Notes under the pieces: model-generated
What the model was told of the DNA's origin: nothing
The model's database searches: none
Seen by the model: only the letters and a program-made list of their open reading frames with translations
Shown here: positions 38,967 through 45,132 of the stretch, piece after piece
Numbering within the stretch: the stretch's first letter is position 1
Layout: each line of letters opens with the position of its first letter
Origin: a virus
Virus record (IMG/VR): IMGVR_UViG_3300032246_001663
Span: 1-45,132 of that record
DNA length: 45,132 nucleotides
Strand: one strand, 5' to 3'
Position numbers and translations under genes: made by a program

Positions 38967-39115
38967 AGCCACGCTTAAGACCACTGCAGGGCGGATTGTG
39001 GCGGGCGCGCAGCACTTGCGGCAAATTTGAAATTGTCACAAATGCGCCGGGCTCCGCATATGTCGGCCTGATGCAGATTATCAGAGCGCATCGCATTCGG
39101 ATCGGATACTTATGA
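38963..39115 (+). CDS. Very small basic protein (50 residues)
   Basis: ATG 38963 to TGA 39115, coupled by 4-bp overlaps to both neighbours, which supports it as a gene. Sequence starts MKPRLRPLQGGLWRARSTCG and continues YVGLMQIIRAHRIRIGYL. Highly basic. The MKP start recalls the two preceding proteins, but the rest does not. Unknown function. Confidence 0.55.
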   Translation: MKPRLRPLQGGLWRARSTCGKFEIVTNAPGSAYVGLMQIIRAHRIRIGYL

Positions 39116-39381
39116 CACAGCCACGACAAGCGGGTAAAAGCTGGCTACACCAAGTGTATTCTGTAATTCGTAGCCGTGAGCATTTGCGGGCATTCCGGCA
39201 AGGTTTGCACAACACGGCGGACGGGCGAATCGAGCGTTTAAAAGGTCGCCGCAAGCTGCGTCGTGATGACTTGCTATTTGTTGACGCATATCTTGATGCT
39301 GCACGAATGAACATGCTTGTTCAGTTGCGCCGCCAGATTAAGGCCGATCGAATGATTTTTGACGAAGCGGGGGATTTATGA
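39112..39381 (+). CDS. Basic early protein sharing an RQGLHNT motif (copy 1)
   Basis: An 89-residue, Arg-rich protein with HLRAFRQGLHNTADGRIERL in the middle; the next gene carries ATRQGLHNTTDGRIERLRG. Helical ends. Probably nucleic-acid binding by charge. Overlaps both neighbours by 4 bp. Confidence 0.55.
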   Translation: MTQPRQAGKSWLHQVYSVIRSREHLRAFRQGLHNTADGRIERLKGRRKLRRDDLLFVDAYLDAARMNMLVQLRRQIKADRMIFDEAGDL

Positions 39382-39737
39382 AAAATATAAAAATGCTGGC
39401 GCTGATGGCAATGTCACTGGCTGGCAGCAGTCTTGGTGGTGCATTTAATTGGCGGTCACAATCGCAGATTTCCGGCAGATTCCGCAATTTACCAAAACAG
39501 CACCGCCGCTTGCGTGAACAGATCCGCGCCACACGGCAAGGATTGCACAATACAACAGACGGCCGAATCGAACGCTTGCGCGGAATTACTGTAATTCGTG
39601 GAAAAACGGGCGAGTTTTGCGCAATTCCTCGCGATGTGTGGTTTTACTCACACAACAATTACGGTTTTGGCGACACTCGCGCCGAAGCTATCGCAAATTT
39701 AAATAACACATTCTTACATCCGGAGATTAAACCGTGA
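39378..39737 (+). CDS. Early protein sharing an RQGLHNT motif (copy 2), possible signal peptide
   Basis: A 119-residue protein. The start MKNIKMLALMAMSLAGSSLGGAFNW could be a signal peptide or a simple hydrophobic helix. The middle has RATRQGLHNTTDGRIERLRG, like copy 1; the end (FYSHNNYGFGDTRAEAIANL) looks globular. If exported, the basic motif would work outside the cytoplasm, otherwise it is a membrane-anchored nucleic-acid binder. Undecided. Confidence 0.5.
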   Translation: MKNIKMLALMAMSLAGSSLGGAFNWRSQSQISGRFRNLPKQHRRLREQIRATRQGLHNTTDGRIERLRGITVIRGKTGEFCAIPRDVWFYSHNNYGFGDTRAEAIANLNNTFLHPEIKP

Positions 39738-40333
39738 AACTCAATAACAACTTACGAAACAAAATTGTAAATTATTTGGTCGCTAAAACTTTTGACGACC
39801 AGAATCAAGCCCTCGCGAAACTTCGCGCGGAATTTTTGCATCGTTTGGTGGTCGGCAAATTGCCGGAAGGTTTCCGCGAAGCGACCGCGAATTTGCCTGA
39901 AAAATGGTTTGTTAAAGTTGAATATGCTCAAATTGGAATTGAGTCAAAAAGCGGCAGCGTTAAGCGAGTCAGTTTGCCAGAACGCAATCATTATTATCTG
40001 TTAAGCAAAAGCGTTTTAGCGCCGCGCAATGTTGCGGAAAATGATCATTTGGTTGTATGGCTTAACGAGGATAGCCCGGAAGCCGACGAAGCCTTAAAAC
40101 TGCAGCAAAAATTTATGTCTCTTTTGCAGGAAGAAACAAAAGCGCGAAGCGATCTGAATTCGCTTTTAAATAGTTGCACGACTTATAAAAAATTTCAGGA
40201 CATCGCACCAGAACTCGCAGGCATTATTCCGAAAACCATCATCGATGTGCCGAAAACCCCCGCACCTGTTCCGGCGGTTATCGTCGGCCCGCTTATTGAA
40301 TCGCTGATTAAATCCGGGCTGAAAATTGATTGA
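39734..40333 (+). CDS. Nmad5-like protein (nucleotide modification associated)
   Basis: A 199-residue protein. The start MKLNNNLRNKIVNYLVAKTF and the KTFDDQNQALAKLRAEFLHR helix match the phage Nmad5 group, which is found near DNA-modification genes. The rest includes VKRVSLPERNHYYLLSKSVL and SLLNSCTTYKKFQDIAPEL. No catalytic motif is visible. With the cytosine methyltransferase it hints at modified phage DNA. Assignment from pattern only. Confidence 0.55.
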   Translation: MKLNNNLRNKIVNYLVAKTFDDQNQALAKLRAEFLHRLVVGKLPEGFREATANLPEKWFVKVEYAQIGIESKSGSVKRVSLPERNHYYLLSKSVLAPRNVAENDHLVVWLNEDSPEADEALKLQQKFMSLLQEETKARSDLNSLLNSCTTYKKFQDIAPELAGIIPKTIIDVPKTPAPVPAVIVGPLIESLIKSGLKID

Positions 40334-40346
40334 TCTTGATGTTTTG

Positions 40347-40418
40347 ATGATGCCGTCTCTGTGGCTATCTGCGGGTGCGGCGATCACGGTACTTTATTTC
40401 ATATTTAAGGATGACTGA
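40347..40418 (+). CDS. Possible 23-residue single-span membrane peptide
   Basis: ATG ATG at 40347 opens a short frame, MMPSLWLSAGAAITVLYFIF then KDD, with one membrane segment and an acidic end. It fits between two genes, but there is no clear ribosome-binding site. It may be a real mini-protein or chance. Confidence 0.3.
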   Translation: MMPSLWLSAGAAITVLYFIFKDD

Positions 40419-40420
40419 CT

Positions 40421-40633
40421 ATGCCTAAAATTTCAGAATTGCTTGCAAAGCTGCGCAAGGTTGATCCAGAAACTACAAACGCGCTCGAAACTGAAATGTC
40501 GATGTGCCATTTGCCACATCACGTCATGATGCAATTGCGCGACGCTTCGCAAAGTCTCGCACAGGGCGACGAGTGGAAAAACCGCGACGCTGTTAATGCG
40601 GCTATCTCGGCACAGGAACGTTTAAAACAATGA
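40421..40633 (+). CDS. Unknown small helical protein
   Basis: A 70-residue protein: MPKISELLAKLRKVDPETTN, then HVMMQLRDASQSLAQGDEWK and AVNAAISAQERLKQ. AAGGA lies upstream. Overlaps the VRR-NUC gene by 4 bp, so it may be a partner or regulator of that nuclease. No family recognised. Confidence 0.55.
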   Translation: MPKISELLAKLRKVDPETTNALETEMSMCHLPHHVMMQLRDASQSLAQGDEWKNRDAVNAAISAQERLKQ

Positions 40634-41109
40634 GTATCTTGTTTCAATGGGCGGCCGACTGGGGCATTAGCGCGGCCGCGCTGGACGATCTGACCGCCCG
40701 GCTGGTGTATGAAGCGGAAACGGTCGCCGGAGCCCCGAAAACGTCCGAAGGCTATGAGCAAGCGGAAATCAGGAAAGAATGTGCCGGGAAAAACATTTTG
40801 CTGTGGCGAAACAACGTCGGTGCGCTGGTGGATGCTCGCGGCAGAACAATCCGCTTCGGGTTGTGCAACGAGAGCAAAAAGCTGAATGAAAAATTTAAGT
40901 CTAGTGATTTGATCGGTGTTAGGTGTAACATTATTACCCCCGACATGGTCGGGCAAAAGATCGGCCAGTTTATCTGCCGCGAGGTTAAAAAATCAGGTTG
41001 GAAATTTAATCCGGCAGATCCGCACACAATGGCACAGACAAATTTTTTATTACTGGTCGCGGCGCATGGTGGTGACGCGCGGTTTGCGACAGGCAATGGC
41101 TCATTATGA
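40630..41109 (+). CDS. VRR-NUC domain nuclease
   Basis: A 159-residue protein with a VRR-NUC (PD-D/EXK) core: the helix EQAEIRKECAGKNILLWRNN, KSSDLIGV with the catalytic Asp near 92, and QFICREVKKSGW with the E-x-K near 117. Phages use such enzymes as junction- or flap-processing nucleases in replication. The order VRR-NUC, HTH, primase-helicase is common in phages. Overlaps both neighbours by 4 bp. Confidence 0.82.
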   Translation: MSILFQWAADWGISAAALDDLTARLVYEAETVAGAPKTSEGYEQAEIRKECAGKNILLWRNNVGALVDARGRTIRFGLCNESKKLNEKFKSSDLIGVRCNIITPDMVGQKIGQFICREVKKSGWKFNPADPHTMAQTNFLLLVAAHGGDARFATGNGSL

Positions 41110-41396
41110 AAAAATCAGAACGGAAAAAGCGATTGCTGCAAGTGGCGCTCAGTTTGTACGAGAGCGGCGGCGCTGAAAATACCACATTGTCGAGCGTGGC
41201 GCGCGCCGATGGCGTATCTCAAGCGTTGGTGGTGAAGCATTTCAAAACACGGGAAAATCTGATTTCGTCGGTTATGCGCGAAGCTGTTAAACGCGAAAAT
41301 CACAAAGTCATTTTAGCCGGATATCTGGTCGGTCATCCGGTCGCAAAATCCGCCCCCGTTTCTGTTTTGGAAGCCGCCCGCCATGCTGTTTTTTAA
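41106..41396 (+). CDS. TetR-type N-terminal helix-turn-helix protein
   Basis: A 96-residue protein with only the DNA-binding half of a TetR regulator: RLLQVALSLYESGGAENTTL, SSVARADGVSQALVVKHFKT (recognition helix), then RENLISSVMREAVKRENHKV. The ligand domain is absent. Such short TetR-like proteins are known from phage replication regions. It overlaps the primase-helicase by 14 bp. It might be a transcription regulator or an origin-binding helper. Confidence 0.7.
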   Translation: MKKSERKKRLLQVALSLYESGGAENTTLSSVARADGVSQALVVKHFKTRENLISSVMREAVKRENHKVILAGYLVGHPVAKSAPVSVLEAARHAVF

Positions 41397-43734
41397 AACC
41401 CCGGCTTTTGCCAAGCTGTACGAGTACCCGCAGTTTATTACTTACGTACTTCGCCCCGGTGTAAAGCCGGGCAAAATGGACAAGATACCCGCATGCGGTA
41501 AAACTGGCGTGATTGGCGTAAACCCGCTTGATCCGTCTGTATGGGCTGATGTGGATACGGCGGCGGCGACCGCGTCCCGGATCGGTGGCGGCGTCGGGTT
41601 TGTGTTCACAGAAAAAGACCCTTTCTTTTTTCTGGACATTGACGGATGCGTTACTAAGGACGGAACCGACTGGACCGCCGAAGCTAAATACTTTTTGCAA
41701 TTGTTCAGCGGTGCGGCGGTCGAAGTCAGCAGCAGCCGCCGAGGGCTGCATATATTCGGCACTGGTGACTGTCCGCCGCATGCGTGTAAATATGCTCCGC
41801 TTGGTTTGGAGTTGTACACGTCCGGACGTTTTGCGGCGCTGACTGGTGCGCAGGCAAGCGGCGACATATCGAAAGATTGCAGCCAGATTCTGCCGTTACT
41901 GGTCAATACATACTTTCAATTGAAAGGCGCGGACAGCGCGGCTGCTGACTGGACAGAATCGCCAGTCACTGAGTGGCGCGGGCCGTCTGACGACGAGCAA
42001 TTGCTGACGCGGGCAATGCGATCCGTCAGCATGAAAGCCGCTGCAGGCGTGGGTGCGTCGTTTGCGGATCTGTTCACAAAAAACGTTTCCATATTGTCGA
42101 GCGCGTACCCGGCCGATGATCGACCGTTTGATGAATCAAGCGCGGACGCGGCGCTGGCGCAGCATTTGGCATTCTGGACAGGGAAAGACTGCGCGCGCAT
42201 TCTCAGACTGATGCAGAAGTCGGAATTGCGCCGGGACAAGTGGGAGCGTGATGACTACATGCGCCGGACGATCCTGAATGCGTGCTCAATGGCGCGCGAC
42301 GTGCTGCAGGATCGCGCGGCTGAATCGCCGTCAGAACTGCCGCCAGCGTCTGCAGAATCGCCGAAAATCCAGCGTTTGGAACGTCAAAACAAATTTCTCA
42401 CTGTTGACGAGCAAGCGGCATTGTTCGCCGGGTGCGTGTACGTGGCCGACCGCCATAAAATCATGGTCCCGGGCGGCGAGGAATATTCAGCCGAGCAATT
42501 TAACGTGCTTTTCGGCGGGCGGTCATTTCTTACCGACGAATTAGAAAGTAAAGTTTCGTTTGATGCGTTTAAAGCATTCACACAAAACACACATTACCGC
42601 CCGCCGATGGCGATGCGCTCAACATTCGACCCGCGCCAGCCTCCCGGCGCAATTATCGGTAACGAAGTGAACAGTTATTACCCGGTGCAAATTGAACGCA
42701 AACAGGGCGACACGACGCCATTTTTTAAATATTTTGAGATGCTATTACCAAGTGCGCGAGACAGGCAGATTTTGCTTTGCTACATGGCCGCGCTCGTTCA
42801 ATTCCCCGGCGTCAAATTCAAATGGGCCCCGTTTATTCAGGGTGTCGAGGGTAACGGTAAATCATTTTTGCTTCAAGTGATGTTGCATGCTGTCGGGCGC
42901 GAGTATTCGCATTTTCTGCGCGCGAAAGGTGCGACGGCAAATTTCAATAGTTGGCGCTATCGAAAAATATTTGTCGGTATTGATGATCTGTACATCAGCG
43001 ACGATTTAAAAGACCTGATGGAAGATATAAAAGAAATGGTCACAAACCCGCTGCAGGAAATCGAATCGAAGGGGCGCGATAAGATCATGCGTGCGGTATG
43101 TTTTAATCTGATGATCTGCAGCAATCATAAGAACGCAATTAAGAAACATGAGAGTGAGCGCCGGGTCGCGATGTTCTACACCGCGCAGCAGAAAAAGGGC
43201 GATCTGATTACGTCCGGGATTGGTGACTATGTCCACAAGACCCTGTATCCGTGGGCGGAATCTGGCGGGTATGCGATCCTCGCCGAATTGCTGCATACGT
43301 ACCCGATACCGGACGAATATAACCCGGCACTAGGTGGCGTTGCCCCTGATACGTCCAGCCTCGCGGAAGCCCTGACGGTATCGCGCGGCAATCTGGAAGA
43401 CGCATTTATCGAAGCGGTCGAGTCGGCCACGGTTCCCGGATTTATGGGCGGCTGGGTTAGTTCGCTGGCGTTTGATCGCTGGCTTGCTTCTAAGCATTCC
43501 GAGCGAATTGTACCGATGAACCGCCGCCGCGAATTTTTGGAAAGTTGTGGTTACATTCTGCACCCGGCGCTGTCCGACGGCAGAACGTCGCGGATTGTTT
43601 CGCCTGACGGTGGACGCCCGCGCCTGTACGTCAAAAAGGGTCATAGCAATCTGACGTTAGGCAATCCGTCAGACATTGTGAATGCTTACGAGAAGTCACA
43701 AAGTTTACTTGACGTGTCTTACTTGTTGGGTTAG
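41383..43734 (+). CDS. Primase-helicase (AEP-like primase + DUF5906 helicase)
   Basis: A 783-residue replication protein. The N-terminal primase shows FFFLDIDGC (D85, D87) and SSSRRGLHIFG (116-126, H123), the AEP active-site residues, and LELYTSGRFAALTG. The C-terminal part is an SF3-like helicase with Walker A GVEGNGKS (about 487-494), Walker B VGIDDLYI (near 531) and FNLMICSNHKNA with the sensor Asn. This pairing is typical for phage genomes with family B or A polymerases. P6 lies within its 3' end. Confidence 0.88.
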   Translation: MLFFKTPAFAKLYEYPQFITYVLRPGVKPGKMDKIPACGKTGVIGVNPLDPSVWADVDTAAATASRIGGGVGFVFTEKDPFFFLDIDGCVTKDGTDWTAEAKYFLQLFSGAAVEVSSSRRGLHIFGTGDCPPHACKYAPLGLELYTSGRFAALTGAQASGDISKDCSQILPLLVNTYFQLKGADSAAADWTESPVTEWRGPSDDEQLLTRAMRSVSMKAAAGVGASFADLFTKNVSILSSAYPADDRPFDESSADAALAQHLAFWTGKDCARILRLMQKSELRRDKWERDDYMRRTILNACSMARDVLQDRAAESPSELPPASAESPKIQRLERQNKFLTVDEQAALFAGCVYVADRHKIMVPGGEEYSAEQFNVLFGGRSFLTDELESKVSFDAFKAFTQNTHYRPPMAMRSTFDPRQPPGAIIGNEVNSYYPVQIERKQGDTTPFFKYFEMLLPSARDRQILLCYMAALVQFPGVKFKWAPFIQGVEGNGKSFLLQVMLHAVGREYSHFLRAKGATANFNSWRYRKIFVGIDDLYISDDLKDLMEDIKEMVTNPLQEIESKGRDKIMRAVCFNLMICSNHKNAIKKHESERRVAMFYTAQQKKGDLITSGIGDYVHKTLYPWAESGGYAILAELLHTYPIPDEYNPALGGVAPDTSSLAEALTVSRGNLEDAFIEAVESATVPGFMGGWVSSLAFDRWLASKHSERIVPMNRRREFLESCGYILHPALSDGRTSRIVSPDGGRPRLYVKKGHSNLTLGNPSDIVNAYEKSQSLLDVSYLLG

Positions 43735-43743
43735 GATGTTAGC
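43709..43743 (+). promoter_or_regulatory. Early promoter P6 with half-conserved operator
   Basis: TTGACG (43709-43714), 17 bp, TAGGAT (43732-43737). The -10 lies in GGTTAGGATGTTAGC (43729-43743): the left half keeps the operator, the right half is degenerate. The promoter overlaps the end of the primase gene and lies 60 bp before the PAPAP-linker gene. Confidence 0.6.
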
Positions 43744-43756
43744 TAAATAGGTGAAC

Positions 43757-43782
43757 CCGACCGCCTTAAATTGTCGGTTTTT
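43757..43782 (+). terminator. Weak terminator-like hairpin before the PAPAP-linker gene
   Basis: CCGAC (43757-43761) pairs with GTCGG (43773-43777), followed by TTTTTG. The stem has only five pairs and an 11-nt loop, so it may only pause or attenuate transcription from P6. Confidence 0.35.
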
Positions 43783-43802
43783 GATTAATGAGGATTTAAA
43801 AA

Positions 43803-44431
43803 GTGATTACTCTGCAGATTTCCGATGTCAATAACTTGACACCATTGGAGCGCGCGATTGTGGCGCTGATTTCCGGCCAGCAACCACAAAAACGAATTGA
43901 TGCTGCCGACCGTCCTGATGCTGGCCGCAACGTGTCTCAGGTATCTGTCGCGCAGCCGAAAGCGGGCGACGATCTGGCGTCTATCGTGGGTGATCTGGGC
44001 GATATTACTGCGGCCGCACCTGTGACCACGGCGGACACGCCGACACCTGCGGCAGAAACAACATTGCCCGCTGTAGACCGTGGCGGTTTGCCGTGGGATT
44101 CGCGCATTCACAGTACCCCGGCAAAATTGAAAGATGACGGTTACTGGCGCGCGCGCCGTGGTCTCGACGAAGCGACCCGCGTAAAGGTTGAGGCGGAATT
44201 ACGTCAGAATATGGCCGCACCTGTAGCACCAGCACCAGCACCAGCACCTGTAGCACCAGCACCTGTAGCACCAGCACCTGTAGCACCAGCACCTGTAGCA
44301 CCAGCACCTGTAGCACCAGCACCTGTAGCACCAGCACCAGCACCTGTAGCACCAGCACCAGCACCAGCACCAGCACCAGCGCCAGCACCAGCGCCAGCAC
44401 CAGCACCAGCACCAGCGCCAGCACCAGCGCC
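43803..44431 (+). CDS. PAPAP-linker phage protein, N-terminal part (continues at 1-395)
   Basis: GTG 43803, behind GAGGA, opens a frame of about 140 non-repetitive residues (MITLQISDVNNLTPLERAIV at the start, LPWDSRIHSTPAKLKDDGYW RARRGLDEATR near the linker) and then a Pro-Ala/Pro-Val-Ala linker. WDSRIHS...K..DGYWR.RRG is a motif known in many phage proteins next to replication genes. The frame leaves the phage at 44431, where foreign DNA begins; the true continuation is at 65-395, giving 319 residues. An ssDNA-related or adaptor role is guessed from context. Confidence 0.8.
44223..44431 (+). repeat. GCACCTGTA/CACCAG/CGCCAG tandem array and right copy of the 64-bp terminal repeat
   Basis: Variant hexamers (CCTGTA, CCAGCA, CCAGCG) encode PAPVAPAP linkers. 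Bases 44368-44431 equal 1-64 in exactly the same order of hexamer types. Assembly break point; the foreign sequence starts within the last CGCC. Confidence 0.93.
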
Positions 44432-45132
44432 GGGCCAAGATCGTCGCCACCCTCGGCCCGGCCACCGACAGCGCCGAAATGATCAAGGCCCTGATGGTCG
44501 CCGGGGTCGACGTGTTCCGCCTCAACTTCAGCCATGGGGAGCACCCGGACCACGCGCTTCGGGTGGAGCGTATCCGCGCCGCCGAGGCCAAGCTCGGCCG
44601 GCCGGTGGCGATCATGGCCGACGTGCAGGGCCCCAAGCTGCGCATCGGCAAGTTCAGCGGCGGCGCCGTGCACCTGGCCGCGGGCCAGAGCTTCCAGCTC
44701 GACATGAGCCCCACCCCCGGCGACGTGCGCCGGGTCCAGCTGCCCCACCCCGAGATCATGGCCGCCGCCGGCCCCGGCACGGTGCTGCTGCTCGACGACG
44801 GCAAGATCCGGCTCGAGGTGGTGCGCAAGCACGGCGAGCAGCTGGAGACCCGCATCGTCACCGGCGGGCGCCTGTCGGACCGCAAGGGCGTCAACGTGCC
44901 CAGCGTCGCCCTGCCGATCCCCGCCCTCACCGTCAAGGACCGCGCCGACCTGGCCTTCGCCCTCGACCAGGGGGTGGAGTACCTGGCCCTGTCGTTCGTG
45001 CAGCGGCCGGAGGACGTGATCGAGGCGCGCGAACTGACGAAGGGCCGGGCCCTGATCCTGACCAAGGTGGAAAAGCCCCAGGCCCTGGCCCAGCTGGAGG
45101 AGATCGTCTCCCTGTCGGACGCGGTCATGGTG
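44431..45132 (+). CDS. pyk: Pyruvate kinase fragment (foreign, chimeric join)
   Basis: A continuous 234-codon frame to the window end encodes pyruvate kinase without its natural start: RAKIVATLGPATDSAEMIKA, VDVFRLNFSHGEHPDHAL (FRLNFSHG with the substrate-binding Arg and Ser/Asn), IMADVQGPKLRIGKF, and ILTKVEKPQAL with the catalytic Lys. It catalyses phosphoenolpyruvate plus ADP to pyruvate plus ATP. The base composition is much richer in GC, with strong G/C third positions, unlike every phage gene here. It joins the phage exactly at the end of a CACCAG/CGCCAG run. It looks alphaproteobacterial. Truncated at both ends. Confidence 0.93.

Noticed and set aside
44223-44431. Hexamer arrays as CRISPR or satellite repeats
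   Set aside because: There are no spacers; the arrays are in-frame Pro-Ala coding linkers.
29099-44431. Integrase, recombinase or transposase that would indicate a temperate phage
   Set aside because: None of the long frames shows tyrosine or serine recombinase or transposase motifs; the HTH proteins alone do not prove lysogeny.
44005-45128. Two minus-strand frames (44005-44832 and 44199-45128) crossing the phage/pyruvate kinase join
   Set aside because: They run across the chimeric junction and mirror repeats and a GC-rich coding frame. Not real genes.
44431-45132. Pyruvate kinase as a phage auxiliary metabolic gene
   Set aside because: No start codon, abrupt change of composition, exact join at a low-complexity repeat, and the phage gene continues at the other end of the window.

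Overview
The window holds a nearly complete genome of a tailed double-stranded DNA phage with a contractile tail (myovirus type), plus a short foreign piece at the right end. The phage call rests on recognisable large terminase, portal, Mu-F-like head protein, DUF2184-type major capsid, two sheath-like proteins, tube, tape measure with a lytic transglycosylase domain, spike, gp25-like and baseplate J-like proteins. I see no integrase and no classical repressor/integrase module, so a virulent phage is the simplest reading, though several helix-turn-helix proteins and a large family of palindromic operators are present. The host cannot be named from sequence alone; a Gram-negative bacterium is my guess.

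Layout. Two transcription blocks diverge from one 0.86 kb regulatory region (28243-29098). The late block runs leftward on the minus strand from 28242 to 5872: small and large terminase, portal, minor head protein, a NUDIX/protease/scaffold fusion, cement protein, major capsid, connectors, two sheath paralogues, tube, tail chaperone with a predicted -1 frameshift, tape measure, baseplate, tail fibre and small membrane (lysis-type) proteins. The early block runs rightward on the plus strand from 29099 to 44431 and continues at position 1 to 5870: many small unknown proteins, a DEDD exonuclease, clamp-like proteins, a cytosine methyltransferase with a long overlapping gene, SF2 helicase, Nmad5-like protein, VRR-NUC nuclease, primase-helicase, a PAPAP-linker protein, DUF2800 nuclease, Enc34-type ssDNA-binding protein, family B DNA polymerase and a DUF5675 protein. 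The blocks converge at 5870/5872, where a minus-strand terminator lies inside the plus-strand gene.

The phage is circular or circularly permuted as assembled: bases 1-64 equal bases 44368-44431, and joining them restores one 319-codon reading frame that crosses the window ends. From about 44432 to the end the DNA is GC-rich and encodes pyruvate kinase; this is almost certainly a chimeric join made at the low-complexity repeat, not phage sequence.

Regulation is the most striking part. Five early promoters (30411, 30784, 32988, 38065, 43709) share one architecture: a sigma70-like promoter whose -10 box lies inside a palindrome of the type GGTTAGAATCTAACC, mostly with an extra half-site exactly 13 bp upstream. 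A sixth promoter (28922) has the related GGTTAAAATTTAACC in its spacer and leads into a strongly folded leader RNA. The divergent region itself carries eleven copies of a different 10-bp motif (RTGYCCGNAC). Together these suggest a phage-wide switch and possibly a replication origin. Other notable points are the gene fully overlapping the methyltransferase, tandem paralogues (sheath, clamp-like, small early proteins), and a head protein with a complete Nudix box.
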